Source: Ridgeia piscesae
Taxonomy: Eukaryota; Annelida; Polychaeta; Sabellida; Siboglinidae
DNA length: 64,000 nucleotides
NCBI GenBank assembly: GCA_025642075.2
Contig: JAODUO010001777.1
Span: 1 to 64,000 of the forward strand
Direction: 5' to 3'
Shown here: positions 33,758 through 47,078 of the stretch, piece by piece
How the letters are laid out: every line of letters begins with the position of its first letter
How positions within the stretch are numbered: position 1 is the first letter of the stretch
Notes under the pieces: generated by a model
Told to the model about the DNA's origin: nothing
What the model saw: the letters and a program-made list of their open reading frames with translations, nothing else
The model's database searches: none
Translations under genes and position numbers: made by a program

Positions 33758-36700
33758 ATAAATTATTAAATGATGTCACATTCGAGTAAACTAGGTCACA
33801 ACAACAAAGCAAGTTTGAGAGACTTTACAACAAATCTCAAAGTAAGAAAGAAGTGACAGACACCGACATAGACACAAACAGGTGGGTAATGAACCTGAGC
33901 GATAGGCAGATCAGTGATGATGAATGATCTATAGTTAGTAAAGGTTTAAACTTTACCATTACTTCGTCGAAGAAATCATAGCTGGTACTGAGTTAGTCGC
34001 AAAATACATGACAGAGACCACAGCAGAAGAACTCAGAGGGCAGATTGTATGTACAGTGGAACCCCTCACGAGCGACCACCCTCATTTACGACCACCCGCT
34101 TTTTACGACCGTTTTTTCATTGACGGAATGTCTACGCTGTATAAATGTTCCCTCACCAACGACCACCCGCCAGACGCGACCAACGACCATGGCAATTTGA
34201 ATTTTACCCCTGACCAACGACCAATCCGATAGGTGGCCAAGCACATTTGTTAACCTAAATATCGCAATGAACTCTCATTAAACGCATGACTAACGCGCAT
34301 GGACGCGCATAATGCCATAAAAACAATAAATCGCCTGATGACGACCATTCATTTTGGCGATCTTTTACTTTCTGACCGAATTATGAAAACGACATCTAAC
34401 AGCCGCTAGACTTTCCTCACATATCTTATATATTTATAAACACACACTATGTTATAAAATTAAATCACTTACATTATTGAAAGAAATAAAATTCACGAAA
34501 CAAAGTCGCGCAAGAACTCGCCGGCAAGACATCATGGCGGACATGGTCACCGTCGGTGGAGCCCTACGCGTAACTCTGCGATTAAATATCCATATTGTGT
34601 ATGACTAAAGTTTAGAAACTTGTGTATGATTAAAGTTTAGAAACTTAGGCTAAGTTTTAGGTTAGTTTAGGATAAAACCGGAATCCAGATTTAGCGGCAC
34701 CGCGATAAAATATCGACGTAACGCCACGGTAATCGCAGGCGATGTCGACTTTAGTTTAGCTCGATTTAGATTTGTGAATTTTATTCTTCACAGCAATTTA
34801 AATGATTTAATTGTATGATCTAGCGTATGTATATGTAATATGAGTTATTAGAGAGGAAGTTTCACGGCTGTAAGAGGTCGTTTTCATGATTAGATCAGAA
34901 AGTAAAAGATCGTTTTGCGGCGCTGGAAAGAACAACAAAATGGCGACCGCGGTGCGATTACCCAGACGCCGTGAGGTGGCAGCACTTTTTAGCCCCTCAG
35001 ACCGAATTTAAATAAATTAAATGAGAATACTTTTTATCAGATATAATTAAAAAACGATTCAAAATGAGGATACTTTTTATCAGATATTATTTAGAAAGAA
35101 AACCGATTCAAAATTAAACTCATACTGAAACGTGTGACACATAAAATAAAGAGAATAAATAATTTTGTTGTTGTTAATGTTATCTCATTTTTTATGTCCT
35201 ACTTTATTTTGTGTATTTTACTTAGTGGTTGTAAGCGCCCCCTAGTGTTGATGTTAGTCGTTATAAGCGCCCCCTAGTGTTGAATGTTGCAAACCCCTCA
35301 CGAGAGACCACCCCTCTTTTAAGACCGCCCCACTCTGATTTGGGGGGCGGTCTTAAACGATTGTATGTACCATCAAAGGAGCTAATATCCCAAAATCTAA
35401 CATCAGCAAGGGGGAGAGGATAGCTACACAGACACTGAAAAAAGACAACTCCATCATCATACCCTCTGTAGACAAAGGTAGAGCCACGGTAATCATGAAC
35501 ACTACCGAATATAGAGAGAAAATGACCGACATGGTGGGGGACACGAACACGTACACCAGACTTAGCAAAGATGCCATGCACAAATACAAAAACAGAATGA
35601 TCAACACCCTAAGGAAGTGGAAGAGAAATGGATCCATCTCAGACAAACTGTACTGGAAGCTATACCCAAAGTCGGAAGAACCCCAAAAATTGTATGGGAC
35701 ACCTAAGATACACAAAAACAACACACCGCTTAGGCCAATAGTATCCAGTTGTGGCAGTATTACATACAATGCAGGCAAATACCTGGCTAGCATACTCAGC
35801 CCCCCTTGTGGGTAAGAACTGTCACAGCATCAAAAACACCAAGGAACTAGTTGACAAGCTAAGAGGCCTAGAAATACCACCTGCTCAGAAACTGGTGTCA
35901 TATGATGTCACAGCACTCATGGACATCAGCTGGATGAAGATGAAATAGTTAATGCTGCCTTATCTTGTTACATTATAAAATGGAGAAATTGAAAAGTAGC
36001 TATAATGGGACAAGTTCAACTGTCAAACTTAATTAGTAGCTATAACGGGAATAAAAAGTAGCTATAATGGGAAGTAGAGCTCTATAATGGGAAGACACCG
36101 GATAAGGCACTGGAAGTCATCACAGAGAGACTACAAGAAGATGACACCCTATCCAGCCACATGGAAATGACAATCCCACAGATAGTTGAGCTCCTCGACT
36201 TCTGCCTGAATACGAACTATTTCATATAAAATGGGGCTTACTACCAGCAAAGACATGGTGCAGCTATGAGATCACCTATATCTCCCCTAGTAGATAATTG
36301 CTACATGGAACAATTAGAGAAAGTAGCCATCTCTACAGCACCCCAACCCCCATCATTGTGGTTACGATACATGGACGACACATTCACCGTACTTCACGAA
36401 TACGATGTGGAAGAGTTCACTGAACACATAAACAGCATCTATCCACACATCAAATTCACCATCAAACCTGAGAGAGACAGCAAATTTCCCTTCATGGATC
36501 TATGCACCCATATTCTGGATGATGGATCCATGAAGATAACTATTTACATGAAGCCGACACACACGGACCAGTACCTCAACTTCAAGTCACATCACCCTCT
36601 AACCCACAAACGTTCAGTTGTACGCACCCTCACCTACAGGGAACAGCAGTATTTCACCACAGCTGAAGACAGGAAATCTCAACTGGCACACGTCCACAAT

Positions 36701-37327
36701 GCCCTGAGAGCCAACGGATACCCAGAGTGGGCGCTTGCACCTCCACCATCCAGTGCAAAAAGACCACCTAGCATGAACAACAACCCACGAAGACCTATGC
36801 TGGGACTACCATACGTGGCAGGATTATCAGAACAGCTTGGCCGGATTTATAAGTCACATAACATACACATATACCACAAGCCGGCGAACACCCTCCGCTC
36901 GATGGCAGTACACCCTAAAGACAAAACACCTAAAGAACACAGATGTGGAACCATCTATAACATCACATGTGACATCGACAGCAGCCACACATACATAGAG
37001 AACACTCAGCCAGAGATTCAAAGAACATACAAACCTGGATAAACCAACAAGTGTAGGAGACCAGTGTCGGGCCACAGGACACTCAGTGTCCACGAAGAAC
37101 ACTAAAGTACTGACCCGTTATTCCAACTGGCACAAGAGAAAAGTGAAGGAGGCTATATATATATTTCAAACAAAGAGCCCCTACCATGAACAGAGACCAG
37201 GGATACCATCTGCCTGCCATCTACAACCAAATTATCCCGCCGAAATCTGAGGCAACACACGTGACACCAGTATGTGAACAAGGCCTGTAGATGACTGGTC
37301 AAAAAGTCATACTCATCATCGACAATT
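33758..37327 (+). pseudogene. Penelope-like retroelement copy 3 (best preserved, interrupted)
   Basis: The 5' end joins unrelated flank at TTATTAAAT, as in copies 1 and 2. A 1.3-kb insertion (34,054-35,358) splits the N-terminal part. RT blocks follow: NRMINTLRKWKR, YWKLYPKSEEPQKLYGTPK and RPIVSSCGSITYN (35,495-35,815). The internal insert is 35,919-36,100. The longest open stretch in the window, 258 codons (36,266-37,042), carries SPISPLVDNCYMEQLE, RYMDD (36,365-36,379), KFPFMDLCTHI, MKPTHTDQYLNFKSHHP and the start of the endonuclease, CGTIYNITCDIDSSHTYI. It ends in a frameshift where the YIG Gly should be. Shared damage: stop in TYFI/NGAYY (about 36,228), Gly to Arg in GAAM(G)SP, loss of YIG. 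Confidence 0.9.
34054..35358. mobile_element. 1.3-kb insertion in PLE copy 3 (CAGTGGAACCCCTC start)
   Basis: The PLE sequence GATTGTATGTA is duplicated on both sides (34,043-34,053 and 35,359-35,369). The left end CAGTGGAACCCCTCACGAG is typical of pogo-type MITEs. A similar stretch, AAACCCCTCACGAG, near the right end (35,291) lies in the same orientation instead of inverted. The right end is a hairpin (12-bp arms at 35,320-35,331 and 35,344-35,355). The interior (34,850-35,160) is homologous, in reverse, to 48,900-49,200 of the TA-flanked MITE. It is probably a rearranged composite. Confidence 0.7.
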
Positions 37328-37384
37328 AAGTTCCAAAGTAAGTTAACTTATACTACAATTTTGCAGGTAGTTTTTAAAAACAAT

Positions 37385-37489
37385 TCTGACTGGCCATTCC
37401 CCGGATCCACATAGTGTTACATCATGCCTTTGGTGCTTGCTCAGCCCATCCTACCACCTCACATATCATTTTACTCAAGGGAAACACTG
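37385..37489 (+). mobile_element. 3' half of the CAGTGTTTCC-type MITE, unit C
   Basis: Same segment as 17,636-17,734, ending CAAGGGAAACACTG just before array 3. Confidence 0.65.
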
Positions 37490-39293
37490 CTAGCATATAC
37501 AGTCACTACACCCCCAGTACATAGCTACAATACAGAGCCACTAACCAACTATACCCCTACTACACAGCTAGAATGAATACAAGGTGGATTCACCCCCAGT
37601 ACACAGCTAGAATACAGTCACTGTACCCCCAGTACACAGCTAGAATACACAGTCACTATACCCCCAGTACACAGCCAGAATGCACAGTCACTGTACCACC
37701 AGTACACAGCCAGAATACACAGTCACTGTACCACCAGTACACAGCTAGAATACAGTCACTGTACCACCAGTACACAGCCAGAATACAGTCACTGTACCCC
37801 AGTACACAGCTAGAATAAACAGTCACTGTACCCCCGGTACACAGCTAGAATACACAGTCACTGTACCACCAGTACACAGCTAGTCACTGTACCCCAGTAC
37901 ACAGCTAGAATACACAGTCACTGTACCACCAGTACACAGCTAGAATACACAGTCAGTATAGCCCCAGTATACAGCCAGAATACAGTTACTGTACCCCCAG
38001 TACACAACTAGAATACACAGTCACTGTACCACCAGCACCCAGCCAGAATACAGTCACTGTACCCCAGTACACAGCTAGAATACACAGACACTGTATCACC
38101 AGTACACAGCCAGAATACAGTCACTGTACCCCAGTACACAGCTAGAATACAGTCACTGTACCACCAGTACACAGCCAGAATACACAGTTACTGTACCACC
38201 AGTACACAGCCAGAATACACAGTCACTGTACCACCAGTACACAGCTAGAATACAATCACTGTACCACCAGTACACAGCTAGAATACACAGTCACTGTACC
38301 ACCAGTACACAGCTAGAATACACAGTCACTGTACCCCAGTACACAGCCTAGAATACTGAGTCACTGTACCACCAGTACACAGCTAGAATACACAGTCACT
38401 GTACCACCAGTACACAGCCAGAATACACAGTCACTGTACCCCAGTACACAGCTAGAATACAGTCACTGTACCACCAGTACACAGCCAGAATACAGTCACT
38501 GTACCACCAGTACACAGCTAGAATACAGTCACTGTACCACAAGCTAGAATACACAGTCACTGTACCCCCAGTACACAGCTAGAATACACAGTCACTGTAT
38601 CTCCAGTACACAGCTAGAATACACAGTCACCGTACCCCCAGTACACAGCTATAATAAACAGTCACTGTACCCCCAGTCCACAGCTAGAATATACAGTCAC
38701 TGTACCCCCAGTACACAGCCAGAATACACAATCACTGTACCCCAGTACACAGCTAGAATACACAGTCACTGTACCACCAGTACACAGCTAGAATACACAG
38801 TCACTGTACCCCAGTACACAGCCAGAATACACAATCACTGTACCCCAGTACACAGCTAGAATACACAGTCACTGAACCCCAGTACACAGCTAGAATACAC
38901 AGTCACTGTACCACCAGTACACAGCTAGAATACACAGTCACTGTACCCCAGTACACAGCTTGAATACAAAGTCACTGTAACCCCAGGACACAACTATAAT
39001 ACACAGTCACTGTACCCCCAGTCCACAGCTAGAATATACAGTCACTGCACCCCAGTACACAGCCAGAATACACAGTCACTGTAACCCAGTACACAGCTAG
39101 AATACACAAGTCACTGTACCACCAGAACACAGCTAGAATACACAGTCACTGTACCACCAGTACACAGATAGAATACACAGTCACTGTAACCCAGTACACA
39201 GCTAGAATACACAGTCACTGTACCCCAGTACACAGCTAGAATACACAGTCACTGTACCACCAGTACACAGCTAGAATACACAGTCACTGTATA
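37490..39293. repeat. 35-bp minisatellite array 3
   Basis: About 52 units by length. Variants with CAGCCAG in place of CAGCTAG, and the short GAATACAGTCACTG form, are frequent. It ends abruptly at CACTGTATACTTAATT without the TA tracts that end arrays 1 and 2, and has deleted most of block B. Confidence 0.97.
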
Positions 39294-39984
39294 CTTAATT
39301 ATGTTAAAACATTAATAAAGTTACTGTATGGAGAGTTAGCAAAACATTTATATATGATGTACATAAAAGTCTGGTGAAGATAATATGTGCTGGCAGATGT
39401 TGGGCAAGAAAGCCAGCCCTGGTCCTTTGTTCTATCTATTGGACATGTCCAGGGGCTCTTTATTACCTGGATGTGAATGTTGGTCAGTAGTCCAAAATGC
39501 TTCTGTAGCATTTGTCCCAGTAATACACAGAGTGTCTGTTTTGACACCTACTCCATTGTTATTGTCCTCACTAGTGGACATGCTGCAGGCTGGATTAACA
39601 CCTCTGTGTCTTGTCTGGTCAAACTCCAATTGTTGTTTCTAGCTACTATAACACTTGTCTAATTAGTACTCTGAGTATCCACCAAGACACCTACTTCACT
39701 ACAATTGTCCTGACTGGTGGACAGACATGGGTTTTTTATGAATGAAAGTTTATTCAGCACATTGTACTCAGAACATTGTTAACATCAATAAAACACAATA
39801 CAAACAAACAAATTTATCTACAATATTACAAGTTGGTCTACTATCATTGTGTTTTGGTTGGCCGACACCAATGGCCAATGGGATTCACTACATTTCGTTT
39901 GATGGTGATTGATCTAATCCATAAGCTACACCATTATTGGCAAACCTGAAGCTCACCTTGACAGATCATCTTGAACTTATCTAT
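39294..39984 (-). CDS. Block B remnant with conserved minus-strand ORF, copy 3 (39,432-39,629)
   Basis: Third copy of the unknown ORF, the longest open version: TRHRGVNPACSMSTSEDNN, then TGTNATEAFWTTDQHSH and PGNKEPLDMSNR plus stop at 39,432. In-frame changes dominate over frameshifts among the three copies, which hints at past coding. No start codon, signal peptide or membrane segment is seen, so it would be an internal or last exon. Confidence 0.35.
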
Positions 39985-40145
39985 TGAAGTCAGAATGAGT
40001 TTGATGAGAGCATTGCAACATCAGTCTTCTTATATGGCTGTGAAACTTAGACCGTCAAAGCAGATATTACAAGTGGAGGCTGTTACAGGTGTACTACTCT
40101 TTACACACCACAAACAAACAAGTATGAGAATTGATGGAGAGATAT
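39985..40145 (+). pseudogene. LINE RT C-terminal fragment, copy 3
   Basis: Begins VRMSLMRAL and then shifts frame (one base missing in the ACAACATCAG stretch). A further deletion of about 30 bp removes the INAFEM segment seen in copies 1 and 2. Confidence 0.62.
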
Positions 40146-42210
40146 ATCGGCAAGCAAGAACATATGTTGACAACAGTAAAAAGAAGCTAAACATATTTTT
40201 GTTTTCTCTTGCATTCTACATCATAATTTAAGAAACTAATAATGGGACCTATTTGCATTAGAAATCAACACAGGCACTGGCACAGTATATCAGTTAGCTA
40301 TGAATCAAATCTTTCGACAATACTTATGAAAACAGTTGATGGTTTCAGAAAGGTACCATCTGTAGCATTTGATACAACAAATAATTGCAGCAGTAATCCT
40401 TGGAAATCGACAAGATTCACGAGATTAGTTGCAGAATGTTTTGGTGGACTTTCAAAGACATTCTACACAGTTTTTTCCACATGCAGCTAAAGTAAGGTTT
40501 ATTACACTCCAAGCATCCTCTAAAGTGATATCAGGTTGGGTTTAATTGCTGCCAGGAAATGTCACACTATTGAATTCAAAACCACCAAGTTCAAGTGACT
40601 CACTGAGTGGGATCAGTATAATTCCCAACATAAAGCAGACCTATGCAAAGATTCACAGTCGGGAGGCAGTTACATTGTTTGCAATTGATGCACATATTCA
40701 TGTCAAATAAGCATCCCTAAGGAACTTCTCGAAAGTTTAGGCAATGAAGATGACAAAGAAGACAGCAGTAAAGGGCAATAAATCTTGAGAATACAGTAGC
40801 CATTGACAAATGAATTGGGACTTTAAGTGGATGGTTGTTAAAAAAGTTTTTAAAACTAAGGTGACAACTTCTTTGAAAAGCATGAAACTCTGTAAATTGG
40901 TCTGGCATGATGTTGATGATTATATTGACTGCTTCAACTGATCAAAGTTGTGACATTAATGTCCTCCCTGAGCCATAGATGAACAAGTGTTCAATAATTG
41001 CTATCGACTGATCTTGAATTAAATACGAAATACATTGTTCGATAGTGTATATAATTATCAGCCAGTATAATTTTTTTTAATTAGATTATAGAGATACAGT
41101 GTTATGAAAACAAACAGAAGAGTAAGAATAAATTATTTGATGGTTTATTAAAAAAATAGTCACTCTTGTAATTCTGTCAAAATGGCTTGTAATTCTGTTA
41201 CCAACAAAAATCTGTTCATTATAAAAGAACTGTGCATATATTTTGAATAAAATTATATTCAATACAAGGCCGTGTTATAGGGTTAGTATTAATGTTAGCT
41301 GTCAGCCTTGGTAGATTGCAGATTTCTGACGATGTCTTGACATTTGTTAAAAACTTATGTTATTGGTATTAACAGTATCTGTGTAATTCCATTATCAAAA
41401 TTGAAACAGCCATGATTTTAACAATTTGTTACATTTCTTAACAGCTACCTCTGTTTCGTATAGGGAATGGTATTTCAAACTATGTTTAGGTTTCCATTCT
41501 AGACACATTCTGAGTAGGAAAATCAGCCATGATTTTACCAATTTGCTACATTTCTTAACAGCTACCTCTGTTTCGTATAGGGAATGGTATTTCAAACAAT
41601 GTTTAGGTTTCCATTCTAGACACATTCTGAATAGGAAAATATAAATAATATACGCACAGAAAGGTTGTGAATTGTAATTCTGTTACCGCGGAATTGCCAG
41701 AGGTAGGTCTACTTTCTTCAGACGGAAACCTGTTTGGATACCAGCAATATATTCTAAAAGAACAAAACTAAGCTATACCAAAGCTGTCCTATAACTCTCC
41801 TAACTATGGCTCAGAATGCTGGCGGATGGCAGAACTGAACCTCAAACACCTGTCTACCTTCCACAAAAAGTCTTCAAAATATATTGAGGATACTCTCGCC
41901 AAAAAGAACCTATCAGAACAAGCCAACAAACGCCTTAATACCGGATAACATATTTGGTAGATAGGTGGGTGTTAATATATGTACATGTATACAAGCCAGT
42001 TGAAATGTGTTTCATGACCTGAAATAAACTACATATACAAGTGAGACCCATTTTTAAGACATAACAGTCTTTATCGATATGATTTTAGAGACCTTTTTTG
42101 CTCCTTAGTGTTTACCTTGTCACCACCTGTCTGTGATGTTTCTATCCATCCACAACGGGTTTTACCCATCCAAATGCTGGGTGGACGGGTCTCGCAAAAA
42201 GCTATGCCAT
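40146..42210. repeat. Block C, unit C copy, with a 117-bp local duplication
   Basis: Matches 5,411-7,282. A 117-bp stretch ending TCTGA(G/A)TAGGAAAAT is present twice in tandem (about 41,407-41,523 and 41,524-41,641), which is seen only here. The LINE YGSECW piece lies at about 41,710-41,945. The join CTATGCCATTAACAAC at 42,203 is the clean empty site of the ATTA-flanked element. Confidence 0.7.
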
Positions 42211-43096
42211 TAACAACATAAACAATATTTCACTAGAAGATGGAGATGGATCAGCCATGTCTTTAGACAGAAGATGACAACATCCCTCAAACAGAAATTA
42301 GATGGACACCTGCAGAAACAAACTTGGACGACCCAAAAAACTGTCCAGATGAAGACTGCGGATCTCAGATGATATATCTTGACATATATGTAAACAATTG
42401 ATATTACTGACATTAACAATGTCTGTGTAATTCATTAATAAAATTGAAACAGCCATAGTTGTGTCTTATAGGGAATGGTGTGCATTTCAAGCCGTGTTTA
42501 AGTTTCCATTCTAGATACACACTGAATGATTTTTTTAACTACATCAGCTCAAAAAATTCTGAATTGTAATTCCATTACCGCAGAGCAGAGGTGCTTTCTT
42601 TAGACTGAGACATGTCTGGAGATCAGCAATACATTCTAGAAGAGCAAAACTTAGCTATACCAAAGTTGTGTCCTCTCAACTCTCCTAACTATGACTCCAG
42701 ATGCTGGAGTATGACTGAACTCGACCTCAAACACCTGTCTGCCTTCCACACAAAAGGCCTTCAAAATACAGTATAACCACAATATTGTGACCATAAAAAT
42801 TCACACTTGTAAAGAACTGCTCAGAATGACCCAACAAACAGGGTTTTATGCAATAAAATTTTTTCTAGTCACACATTTTTGGTTGCATGTGGATGTTAAA
42901 TCATGTGTATATACAAGCCATTTCAGATGTGTTTAGTGACCTGAAGTTAGCTACAAATACCCATGTCACACACATGCACACCTATGTTCAAGTCATACAT
43001 GCCATTATCTATGATTTTACGACTTTGTTGCTCCTTATTTTTTACCCAGCCGTCACCCATCCAGCTAAGTTTCTACCCATCAACAACACATTTTAC
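42211..43096 (+). pseudogene. LINE tail, LINE YGS fragment and block E left part, unit C
   Basis: 42,211-42,370 repeats the RRWR..SHVFRQKM tail with a 3-base loss. 42,600-42,775 has KLYSYTKVVSSQ-type broken frames, then SRCWSMTELDLKHLSAFHT. The rest is intron-like sequence left of the LamNT exon. This copy is more complete than unit A, which lacks about 42,460-42,740. Confidence 0.55.
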
Positions 43097-43390
43097 CTGT
43101 CCAAATAACAGGTCGACGGGTTGTCGTTAGGGCTGATAAATATTGCCAGGATGTTCTGGACCATGAACACCTTGGTCATGTCAAAGGTCACACACTGTGG
43201 GTATGTGATGACACCCGGTGACCGTGTGGTATTCTCCGATTTTTTGAAATATGATTTAATCCAGATTTATGATATGTGTTTTATCCATCATGTAATCAGC
43301 ATGATGGTCACTCATGGAATTGCATCGAAATATTTTGGAATCAAGCAACACCAAACTTCGCTCATTATTATGTTTGCACGTTGAAGATAC
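43097..43390 (-). pseudogene. LamNT exon, unit C
   Basis: Minus-strand exon as at 10,327-10,641, with SSTCKHNNERS, CNSMSDHHADYMMDK and NPSTCYLDR before the donor. A deletion near 43,240 removes the ATYWQS motif that makes up the core of the domain. The TAA after the NLD motif is shared with unit A, so inactivation preceded duplication. Confidence 0.65.
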
Positions 43391-44310
43391 CTGTATAGTC
43401 CTGTTTTGGGTCCTGGTATATTGCAGTCTGTCACAGGATAGCATATCTCTTCTGAGTCAAACGTTTGTGCCAGAACTATGGTATGATTTAAACACGAGCG
43501 CACCCAAAGGTAAAACTGAGTACACCATTAAAACTAGATGGTTAATATTTTTGATGTATTGTTCTGTCATGAGATTCTATTCGACAACTAATACAAACTC
43601 ATCTTGGCCGGCTGCTTGGAACTTGTGAGACAATACATGGATGGATGATTCTGTGGAGTTCTCTAATGACTGAGGGGCCATGTCATCCAAGTGGTGAAGA
43701 ATGTTTGAATAAACAAAGTGATCCCCAGTCATGTTGTAACTATGTCACCAATGTCACTGGTGACGCTTTGAGCTGAAACTACACAAACATCAGTTTACTC
43801 AACAATTAGCCAACTTCCAAAATCAATAATTATGGCTTTAGTATTGCCTTAACTCGCCTTCATCCCATCCAATATTTGAAGAGGTTTTCTTAGATATATG
43901 CAGTGCTTATGATCTAAAACTATTCAATAAATGTCACTGTCAGTTTGCATGTTTTGACCACAAGATGGTGCCACTGTAGAATAGATTTTCCACTGATACA
44001 TGTAGTGATCATAGACCAAAACCACCAGACCCACCAGTCCAACATTACCCTAAATTAAATGGTAATGCCATTGCATTATCCACCTGATGGGTACTCCATG
44101 GGATGACAGACAGGTTTGGCTTCTGTAGGACAACAAATTTAGATCATGCAAGTAAAATATATCATTTCCCAGTGGCCCTGCTGTTTTATGATGCCCAAGT
44201 CATAGGACATGGTAGCCCCTTTCAGCTCACATTTCTGCCACCAAACTGATATTATAATGGCAAATTGACAGGTGGACGAGTGTATTTAGATAAAGCTATG
44301 CCTTCCAAGT
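43391..44310. repeat. Block E right part and block F left part, unit C
   Basis: Duplicate of 10,642-11,010 joined to 31,061-31,556. The minus strand retains NHTIVLAQTFDSEEICYP (about 43,430-43,490) with an open frame of 63 codons. Confidence 0.6.
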
Positions 44311-46285
44311 CAGTGTTTTCCCTCCATCATGACAAGCGAGGTGGGCCACCTCACTCACCTTTGCCCAAAATATGTCAACAATTGCCATCGGAGGTAACTG
44401 GTGAGGAGAAGGTTGAAATGGACTGGTCGTGTGGAAAGAATGGGTAAATCAACAAGATTAGCCAGATATCTACCAAAGATAGGTTGCAGAATGTTTTGAT
44501 GGCTTTTCAAAGAAATTCTACATGGCATTTCTTTTCCAAATATATGGTTGAAGTTTATTGTCCAAGTACTCTATGAAGTGATATAGGTAACGCAAATGTG
44601 ATCTAACCAAATGACTTTACCATGGTTGTTGCCAGGAAAAGTCAGAATATTCTGCATGAACGCATCACCTAAGCCATGGGTAAATTAAGAATTATTTAGT
44701 TCAAAAGACTAGCATGACATCAGTCTAATTCGCCACATAAAGCCGGTGCAGTGAACCACAAACAAATCTGGACTTAAAGAGGACGATTATAGAAAAATAC
44801 AAATGTGTTCTGAAACTGAGATGACAACTTCTTTGAAGAGCACTGACCTCTATCACCTTTCTGGCATGATGTTGCTGATCATATTGACTGCCTCATCTGA
44901 TCAGGGTTGTGACAGTAATATTCTCTATGAGCCATATATAAACAGGAGTTCAACAAAAGCCTTCAATTGGTCTTGGATTAAATACAAAATATTGTGTATA
45001 ATTATTAGCCAGTGCAATTGTTTTTTTTAATTAGAACTTGGAAATACTGCACGGTCTATATACTGGACCAAAAGTGAGTACCAATTTGATGTTTTATTCC
45101 AAAAATAGTCAGTCTTGTAGTTTTGTTACCTCATCATGTAATTCTGTTGCCAACCAAAACCTGCACACTGTAAAAGAATGGTGCATATATCATGAATACA
45201 ATTCTATCCATTACAAGGTGACATTATGATTTTTATTAACGCTAGCTGTCAGTCAGCACTAGTAGATTGCAGATTTCAGAAACATTTTCTTGACATATGT
45301 TAACAATTGATCTTACTGCTATTAAAAATGTTTGTGTAATTGTGTTACCAAAATTTAAACAGCCATATTTTAATCAATTTATTACATTTCTTAAAAGCTA
45401 CCACTGTTTCTTATAGGGAATGGTGAGTATTTCAATTAGCTGTGTTTAAGTCTCCATTCTAGATACAGTCTGAATGAAAACATGTAAACAACATCAGCTC
45501 AAAAAAAGTTCTGAATTGTAATTACGTTACCGTAGAATTTTCCATAAACACCCAGGTGTTTTCTTCAGACTGAAACCTGTCTGGAGATCGGCAATACATT
45601 CTAGAAGAATGAAACTAAGCTATACCAAAGTTGTGTCCTCTCAACTCTCGTAACTATGGCTCCAGATGCTGGAGTATGACTGAACTCGACCTCAAACACC
45701 TGTCTACCTTCCACGCAAAATACCTTCAAAATATAATGAGGATATTCTTGCCATTAAAAAATTCACAAAATAATTGCTCAGAATGACCCGATGGCCTTAT
45801 GCAGGAAAACAATTTTACCAGTGAAACATTTTTGGATGTTAATTCATGTGTAGCCAGTTGAGATATGTTAATGACCTGAAATAAACTACATCTATTTTCA
45901 AAGCATAACTGCCATTATCTATGATTTTATTATACGTTTTTGCTCCTTAGTTTTTACCCATCCACCACCCATCCAGTTATGTTTCTACCCATCAACAACG
46001 AGTTTCACCCGTCCAAATGACAGATCGACGGGTCTCTGCATATAGCTATTCTGACATAAATGATGTACATTTCGGACACTTTAGCTATTCTCTGCATCTA
46101 GGGATAGACAGTGCCACAACTCTGTACTATCAGATATTATAAGAACCCACTAGGACATAATTGTCCATATCAAGTGAGTTCCCTCCTGTAACCATTTAGT
46201 CATACAGTGAAAAACATGCATGGTGTTGGATGTATTCACACGGACCTAAAATGTTCACCCTTGTAAGGTTATGTCCAAAACTTTG
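44311..46285 (+). mobile_element. MITE 5' half, LINE pieces and block F right part, unit C
   Basis: Matches 31,557-33,560. LINE LVRRRLKWTGRVERMGKSTR at 44,398-44,460; the second LINE piece (YGSRCWSMTELDLKHLSTFH) at about 45,655-45,715. At 46,285 the block is cut and joined into the middle of the PLE. Confidence 0.6.
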
Positions 46286-46287
46286 TG

Positions 46288-47078
46288 ATGTATAACGGGA
46301 AGTAGCTATAACGGGAAGTAGAGCTCTATAATGGGAAGACACCGGATAAGGCACTGGAAGTCATCACAGAGAGACTACAAGAAGATGACACCCTATCCAG
46401 CCACACGGAAATGACAATCCCACAGATAGTTGAGCTCCTCGACTTCTGCCTGAATACGACCTATTTCATATAAAACGGGGCTTACTACCAGCAAAGACAT
46501 GGTGCAGCTATGAGATCACCTATATCTCCCCTAGTAGCTAATTGCTACATGGAACAATTAGAGAAAGTAGCCATCTCTACAGCACCCCACCCCCATCATT
46601 GTGGTTACGATACATGGACGACACATTCACCGTACTTCACGAATACGATGTGGAAGAGTTCACTGAACACATAAACAGCATTTATCCACACATCAAATTC
46701 ACCATCAAACCTGAGAGAGACAGCAAATTTCCCTTCATGGATCTATGCACCCATATTCTGGATGATGGATCCATGAAGATAACTATTTACATCAAGCCGA
46801 CACACATGGACCAGTACCTCAACTTCAAGTCACATCACCCTCTAACCCACAAACGTTCAGTTTTACGCACCCTCACCTACAGGGATCAGCAGTATGTCAC
46901 CACAGCTGAAGACAGGAAATCAGAACTGGCACACGTCCACAATGCCCTGAGAGCCAATGGATACCCAGAGTGGGCGCTTGCACCTCAACCATCAGGTGCA
47001 AAAAGACCACCTACCTCGAACAACAACCCACAAAGACCAATGCTGAGACGTGACAGGATTATCAGAACAGCCCTGAGA
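46288..47078 (+). pseudogene. Penelope-like retroelement copy 4, first fragment
   Basis: 5'-truncated: it begins inside the internal insert (TATAACGGGAAGTAG). RT thumb and palm follow, with [13 protein letters not shown] (about 46,605), KFPFMDLCTHI, IKPTHMDQYLNFKSHHP and ANGYPEWAL. A one-base deletion in the CCCCACCCCC run (46,585) breaks the frame upstream of YMDD; copies 1 and 2 also have it. At about 47,048-47,078 the PLE frame ends in MLRRDRIIRTALRAI and passes into unrelated DNA. Confidence 0.85.
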
